14,211 bases of DNA from Micavibrio_B sp044238965 (GTDB taxonomy: Bacteria; Pseudomonadota; Alphaproteobacteria; Micavibrionales; Micavibrionaceae), in NCBI GenBank assembly GCA_044238965.1, contig JBIICJ010000125.1:1-14211 (forward strand), given 5' to 3'. The notes under the pieces are model-generated. The model did not search any database and was not told where the DNA came from. It saw nothing but the letters and a program-made list of their open reading frames with translations. Below are positions 10,795 to 14,211 of this stretch, piece by piece (the stretch's first letter is position 1; each line of letters opens with the position of its first letter). The position numbers and the translations under genes were made by a program.

Positions 10795-10986
10795 TTACTT
10801 CTTGCCTTTCTTAGCTTGAACTTTGTCAGCGAGTTTGAGTATATGGTTTGCAAACTGCCTAGCTTTAGCAGGAGTAAACAATGCTCCACTCATCCCTCCT
10901 GCTCCAGCTATCATTAGATGAACATACTCATCTGTATAGGTATCCAAATAGATCTCATCATTATCATCGTCTTTGAAAACTCTCAT
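10795..10986 (-). CDS. Small protein of unknown function (63 aa)
   Basis: ATG at 10986 with GGAGG five to seven bases upstream. The N-terminal half MRVFKDDDNDEIYLDTYTDEYVHLMIAG is very acidic with beta character. The second half has LFTPAKARQFANHILKLADKVQAKKGKK, a 'phage small protein' helix (f.pakArqlA..il.lAd) with a basic tail. Such two-part proteins are frequent among phage hypotheticals; function unknown. It is the first gene of the leftward unit starting in the divergent control region. Confidence 0.75.
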   Translation of the reverse strand: MRVFKDDDNDEIYLDTYTDEYVHLMIAGAGGMSGALFTPAKARQFANHILKLADKVQAKKGKK

Positions 10987-11022
10987 ACCGACCTCCTATT
11001 GACGATTCTCCCTCACAAAGGT

Positions 11023-11045
11023 ATTATACCTACAAAGGCCAAGAG
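11023..11045 (-). promoter_or_regulatory. Promoter candidate for the 10529-10986 unit
   Basis: Minus strand TATAAT (11028-11023) preceded by GG, with CTCTT 12 bases upstream (11045-11041). The -10 is the centre of an inverted repeat GGTAT/ATACC. Start would be near 11016, about 30 bases before the ATG at 10986. Confidence 0.5.
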
Positions 11046-11191
11046 CTATGGTTCCTCTGGAACTAGACAGGTGATCCCTGTTGGGAGTGGGTTAGAAGCC
11101 CTTAATGTACTCCAGCTGGTGTTACCTTCCTTAGAAACCTAAGGGGGGGGTAAGGGGGGTTATCCTTAAACCTAAGTAGCGTAAGCTACGA

Positions 11192-11214
11192 CTCTTCTGT
11201 AAAGCTGGTATAGT
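11192..11214 (+). promoter_or_regulatory. Promoter candidate for the late (packaging) genes
   Basis: TATAGT (11209-11214) preceded by GG, with CTCTT 12 bases upstream (11192-11196), the same layout as at 4052-4074 and 11023-11045 on the other strand. Start would be near 11221, giving a leader of about 25 bases before the ATG at 11246. ACTCTTC here is repeated inverted as GAAGAGT just before that ATG. Confidence 0.5.
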
Positions 11215-11245
11215 AAATAAAGCTTACCTATGTAGGAAGAGTATT

Positions 11246-11932
11246 ATGACAAACACTAATCCTACTTCACTTGCATTACTCCTACCCAAGTATATTGAAC
11301 CTGTACCTTTCTTAGGTTGTATTGGTGGAACTAAGGAAGAAGGTGAAAAAGAATTTTTTAATATAGGATATAAGCACTTAAAGCATTTTCCAGACAAAGA
11401 TATCTATAGTGCTTGCTTTATTACAGAAGAAGGGGTAGATTACTACAGCGAATATGATGAATTACCTATATATTTATGTACATCATATAAGTATGATAAA
11501 CTAACAAAAGAAGTAAAAAGAAGCATTAGAAATAGAATAAAAGCTACTTTATTCTCTATTTTTAACAAATTAAAATCTAATGGAATTGAGGTCAGTTGGA
11601 GACCTACAGACAAGAATGTATTCTACATCAGCGATCAAACTGACTTGGAAAATGTAACCATCTGTCAGGATTCTCCTACGCTACAAGAACCATACATCTC
11701 CAGTATTTATGATGCTGCAAAGTCACTTAGTGTAAATCCTGAAGTCACTTCCAAATACATTGACTTGGTGGAGACATTACTCAGCGGTGGTATGTATCCA
11801 TGGGAACTTACAGATGATCAAGAGACTACTATTGCCAAGCTGTATAATAAAGATAAGTTGTTATTACTCAGCGTAAAGCAATTGGATGAACTTATAAGTA
11901 AGGTGAGAAATGGACAACACAGACTTAAGTGA
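11246..11932 (+). CDS. Protein of unknown function, first gene of the packaging unit (228 aa)
   Basis: ATG at 11246 with AGGA eight bases upstream. The protein starts MTNTNPTSLALLLPKYIEPV and has a lysine/tyrosine-rich central part (NIGYKHLKHFPDKDIYSACFITEEGVDYYSEYDE; YKYDKLTKEVKRSIRNRIKATLFSIFNKLKSNG). The C-terminal half is helical (SSIYDAAKSLSVNPEVTSKYIDLVETLLSGG; LLLLSVKQLDELISKV). No known domain or enzyme motif is recognised. Codon use in the first half looks more AT-rich than in the following genes. It overlaps terS by 23 bases, so it may be co-translated and serve DNA packaging or regulation of late expression; that is inference from position. Confidence 0.75.
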   Translation: MTNTNPTSLALLLPKYIEPVPFLGCIGGTKEEGEKEFFNIGYKHLKHFPDKDIYSACFITEEGVDYYSEYDELPIYLCTSYKYDKLTKEVKRSIRNRIKATLFSIFNKLKSNGIEVSWRPTDKNVFYISDQTDLENVTICQDSPTLQEPYISSIYDAAKSLSVNPEVTSKYIDLVETLLSGGMYPWELTDDQETTIAKLYNKDKLLLLSVKQLDELISKVRNGQHRLK

Positions 11933-12383
11933 ATACTCTGCTCCTAACAGGTATCTCACAGCAAGAGAAGTGTCTGTTGCTCTTCGTTCAGCGAATGGTT
12001 CTGTAACTAAAGCTGCTGATGCTTTGAATGTTACTCCTTACCGACTGAGTAGGTTCATTGCTTCCAGACCCAAGTTTCAGGAAATGCAGAAGGGGTATCG
12101 TTCAGCGTTAGTAGATCTCGCTGAGTCACACCTGATGGATGCAATCCAGATGGGTGAGAGATGGGCTGTACAAATGGTTCTCAAAACTCTAGGTAAATCG
12201 AAAGGATACACTGAGAAATCTGAGATCAAACATACTCATGAGATGGTTACAGATCCTTCCAAAATGAATGATAGTCAGTTGGAAGAGCTTGTAGCTCAGA
12301 GAGCTAAAGAAAAGCGTATCAGTCAGCGCAATCAAGTGATTGAAATTAAACCTAATGAGATTTCCAATGACAACGGATCATGA
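11910..12383 (+). CDS. terS: Terminase small subunit (157 aa)
   Basis: ATG at 11910, after AAGGTGAGAA, inside the end of the upstream gene. Residues about 18-52 (TAREVSVALRSANGSVTKAADALNVTPYRLSRFIASRPKF) form a helix-turn-helix typical of DNA-recognising terminase small subunits. It is followed by helical oligomerisation-like segments (SALVDLAESHLMDAIQMGERWAVQMVLKTLG) and a charged C-terminal tail (LEELVAQRAKEKRIS) that usually contacts the large subunit. 'SKGYTEKSEIKHTHE' is a common sequence pattern of this family. It overlaps the large-subunit gene by 17 bases. In the packaging complex it would select phage DNA and start cutting at the packaging site. Confidence 0.85.
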   Translation: MDNTDLSEYSAPNRYLTAREVSVALRSANGSVTKAADALNVTPYRLSRFIASRPKFQEMQKGYRSALVDLAESHLMDAIQMGERWAVQMVLKTLGKSKGYTEKSEIKHTHEMVTDPSKMNDSQLEELVAQRAKEKRISQRNQVIEIKPNEISNDNGS

Positions 12384-13863
12384 TAGCCTGCTAGATGAAC
12401 TGGCTAACAGAAAGTTGGCTAGGGAACACCTGATCAATTTCTCTACATACACAATGCCAGAGTATGAAATTAACTGGCATCATCAATTGATCAGCGATCA
12501 GATAGACAGGATGTTGTTACCTTCAGATCATCCTAATGCTTTGAGAAAACTTGCATTAGCAATTCCTCCACGAATGGGTAAATCAGAACTTATTTCCAGA
12601 AGACTTCCTGCATTTCTCTTTGGTAAGAATCCAAACACTCAGATCATTGCTTGTTCCTATGGTGCTGACCTATCCAGTCGTATCAACAGGGATGTGCAAA
12701 GGGTATTAGTCAGCGCAGAATACAAGAGACTTTTTCCTGAAACTACGATTAGTGAGACTTCAGGGGGTAGAGGTGCAGTATCCGAAAACTATACAAGAAC
12801 TTCTGACCTGTTTGAAATTGTAGGACACAAAGGATTCTATCGTTCAGCGGGTGTAGGTGGTGCGATTACGGGTATGGGTGGTCACTGGTTGATCGTAGAC
12901 GACCCCTTCCGTAACCGTGAAGATGCAGACTCCCCTACCATTCGCAATACAGTCAAGCAATGGTACAAGTCCACCTTCCGTACCAGAGCAGAAAAAGATG
13001 TCCGTATCATTGTCGTACAAACCCGTTGGCATCCAGACGATCTGATTGGTGACATTCTCACCAAGATGAAAGAAGAATCGGATGCTGACCAATTTGAATA
13101 CATTAGCTTTCCTGCTATTGCGGAAGGAATGTTAAACCCTCAGGATCCAAGAAAACACGGAGAACCTATTTGGCCAAACAAATACAGTTTGGCAGATATG
13201 CTTACTACCAAAAGTTCTGTAGGCTCCAGAGAATGGGAATCTCTTTATCAATGTAACCCTTCATCTGAAGGGGCTCAGGAATGGGCACCAGACTTGTTTG
13301 CTGACCACATATGGCTAGAAGGAGACTGGCCTAAGAAAGATGAACTGGAAGCCTGTGTGTTAGCAATTGACCCTTCCAAAGGTGCAGACAGCAAACATGG
13401 GGATTACTCAGCGATAACTGTTTTGGCTAGAACCAAAAGTAAAAAACTTCTAGGTCATGTGTATATGGCTCGTATGTCTACAGAGACTATGATTGACCAA
13501 GTTATTGACATGGTTCGTCAGTACAGACCAGATCTTGTAACCTGTGAAAGCAATATGTTTCAGTCCCTGATTCTGGAAAACCTTACAAGAAAAGCTCAGA
13601 AGGCTGGACTTAGAGTACCTGCACAGGGTGTACAGAACACGCTAAAGAAAGAAGTTCGCATTCGTAGATTAGGTCCATATCTTGAACAGAAGATGTTTCA
13701 ATTTACAAAATCTTCTGGATCCAAATTGCTGGTAGACCAACTCAAAATGTTTCCTTCCAGCCAACATGATGATGGTCCTGACAGTTTGGAACTAGCATTG
13801 CGTTCACTCATCTTCGTATGCAATAATAAGTTAAAGCCATCTATACAAGGAATCCGGAGTTAA
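12367..13863 (+). CDS. terL: Terminase large subunit (498 aa)
   Basis: Start taken at ATG 12367 (MTTDHDSLLDEL), with GAG seven bases upstream; an ATG nine codons earlier has no site. The ATPase half shows Walker A PPRMGKS (67-73), Walker B LIVDDP (175-180) with Asp-Asp, and a coupling motif VQTRWHPDD (217-225). The C-terminal nuclease half shows the RNase H-like metal-binding acids: AIDPSKGADSKHGDYSA (Asp 335), VTCESN (Glu 394) and SQHDDGPDSL (Asp 469/472). All key residues are present, and the length is normal. It pumps DNA into the prohead and cuts the concatemer. It overlaps terS and is followed at once by the portal-like gene. Confidence 0.96.
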   Translation: MTTDHDSLLDELANRKLAREHLINFSTYTMPEYEINWHHQLISDQIDRMLLPSDHPNALRKLALAIPPRMGKSELISRRLPAFLFGKNPNTQIIACSYGADLSSRINRDVQRVLVSAEYKRLFPETTISETSGGRGAVSENYTRTSDLFEIVGHKGFYRSAGVGGAITGMGGHWLIVDDPFRNREDADSPTIRNTVKQWYKSTFRTRAEKDVRIIVVQTRWHPDDLIGDILTKMKEESDADQFEYISFPAIAEGMLNPQDPRKHGEPIWPNKYSLADMLTTKSSVGSREWESLYQCNPSSEGAQEWAPDLFADHIWLEGDWPKKDELEACVLAIDPSKGADSKHGDYSAITVLARTKSKKLLGHVYMARMSTETMIDQVIDMVRQYRPDLVTCESNMFQSLILENLTRKAQKAGLRVPAQGVQNTLKKEVRIRRLGPYLEQKMFQFTKSSGSKLLVDQLKMFPSSQHDDGPDSLELALRSLIFVCNNKLKPSIQGIRS

Positions 13864-13865
13864 TC

Positions 13866-14211
13866 ATGGGTCAGTTTGACGCATTCAACATTAACACACA
13901 ATCCGTCAAACCCAAAACTCTTAAGGAGTCTTGGGGTGACCTGTATATGCCTCAACAATACATTGCGGATGTATTGAACAGGGCAAACTCTGGTTATCTT
14001 GGCGTAGGTATCTGGGCTAACAACAATCCCAGAGATCGTGCATATGGTGCAGATTATCCGTTTGTACGGAATGAACAAGACTTGGCTTTGATGCGTAATG
14101 CTAGTAGATACTGCTACCGTACTGTGTCCAATGCCTCAGGGTTTATTACTACCCTCACAAGCTATGTCATTTCTACCGGATTCAATGTAAGTTGTAAGTC
14201 TGACACCAAAA
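13866..14211 (+). CDS. Portal-like protein, N-terminal part (cut by right edge)
   Basis: ATG at 13866, six bases after GGAG and two bases after the terL stop. 115 residues are visible: MGQFDAFNINTQSVKPKTL, LYMPQQYIADVLNRANSG, then PRDRAYGADYPFVRNEQDLALMRNASRYCYRTVSNASGFITTLTSYVISTGFNVSC. The 'R..DYPF.R.EQDL..iR..sRyl...n..a.g.l..l..yViG.Gf' pattern fits the beginning of phage portal proteins, and the position after terL is the standard one. The rest lies outside the window, so completeness cannot be judged. Confidence 0.75.
   Translation, partial: MGQFDAFNINTQSVKPKTLKESWGDLYMPQQYIADVLNRANSGYLGVGIWANNNPRDRAYGADYPFVRNEQDLALMRNASRYCYRTVSNASGFITTLTSYVISTGFNVSCKSDTK

Larger units (their letters stand above)
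10987..11245. promoter_or_regulatory. Divergent control region between leftward and rightward genes
   Basis: No gene fits. It contains an array of hairpins at 11048-11120 (GTTCC/GGAAC, ACAGG/CCTGT, GGAGT...ACTCC), CCTTAG/CTAAGG at 11129-11142, runs of eight and six G at 11143-11158 separated by TAA, and GTAGC/GCTAC with a GTAA loop at 11176-11189. Promoter candidates face outward at both ends. Confidence 0.6.

Noticed and set aside
12844..13103. Minus-strand frames inside terL
   Set aside because: Antisense shadows of a clearly identified gene.
13860..14078. Minus-strand frame across the portal-like start
   Set aside because: Antisense to a plus-strand gene with a good ribosome binding site and correct genomic position.

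Overview
The window is part of a tailed double-stranded DNA bacteriophage genome (or prophage). The evidence is a terminase small subunit, a complete terminase large subunit and the start of a portal-like gene in that order at the right end, next to a tightly packed leftward block of small, overlapping genes of early/regulatory type. Base composition looks moderately AT-rich. Ribosome binding sites are strong AGGAG types, so the host is a bacterium with ordinary Shine-Dalgarno initiation; the host genus cannot be told from the sequence.

Layout. 1-5935, minus strand: a dense gene train running leftward. It holds a sliding-clamp-like protein, several unrecognised small proteins, a winged-helix protein, an internal promoter with a structured leader near 3888-4074, two paralogous sigma-70-like proteins with two small proteins between and before them, an Imm5-like protein with an alanine-rich repeat tail, and a nucleotidyltransferase cut by the left edge. 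5936-8669, minus strand: a DUF932 protein and eight small genes. Four short covarying hairpin elements sit in the gaps of this segment. 8670-9180: no gene, many inverted and direct repeats and a rightward terminator. 9182-9808: one unrecognised minus-strand gene with its own strong terminator, flanked by direct repeats. 9809-10528: about 700 bases without a convincing gene, rich in palindromes. 10529-10986: two small minus-strand genes. 10987-11245: divergent control region. 11246-14211, plus strand: an unrecognised gene, terS, terL and the portal-like gene.

How it may work. Genome maintenance and regulatory functions (clamp-like, winged helix, sigma-like proteins) are on the minus strand, and packaging/morphogenesis genes are on the plus strand, as in many phages with divergent early and late units. 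The two sigma-like proteins are natural candidates for switching transcription. Three promoter-like sites share an unusual arrangement (CTYTT, 12 bases, TATARt, with GG before the -10).

Most notable: (1) the four hairpin elements, whose stems differ in sequence but keep pairing, three of them with a competing downstream helix; (2) the hexamer TCAGCG, which I counted 25 times on the plus strand against 7 on the minus, regardless of gene direction; (3) the moron-like 9182-9808 unit; (4) several very small genes with good ribosome binding sites, including a lipoprotein and membrane micropeptides.
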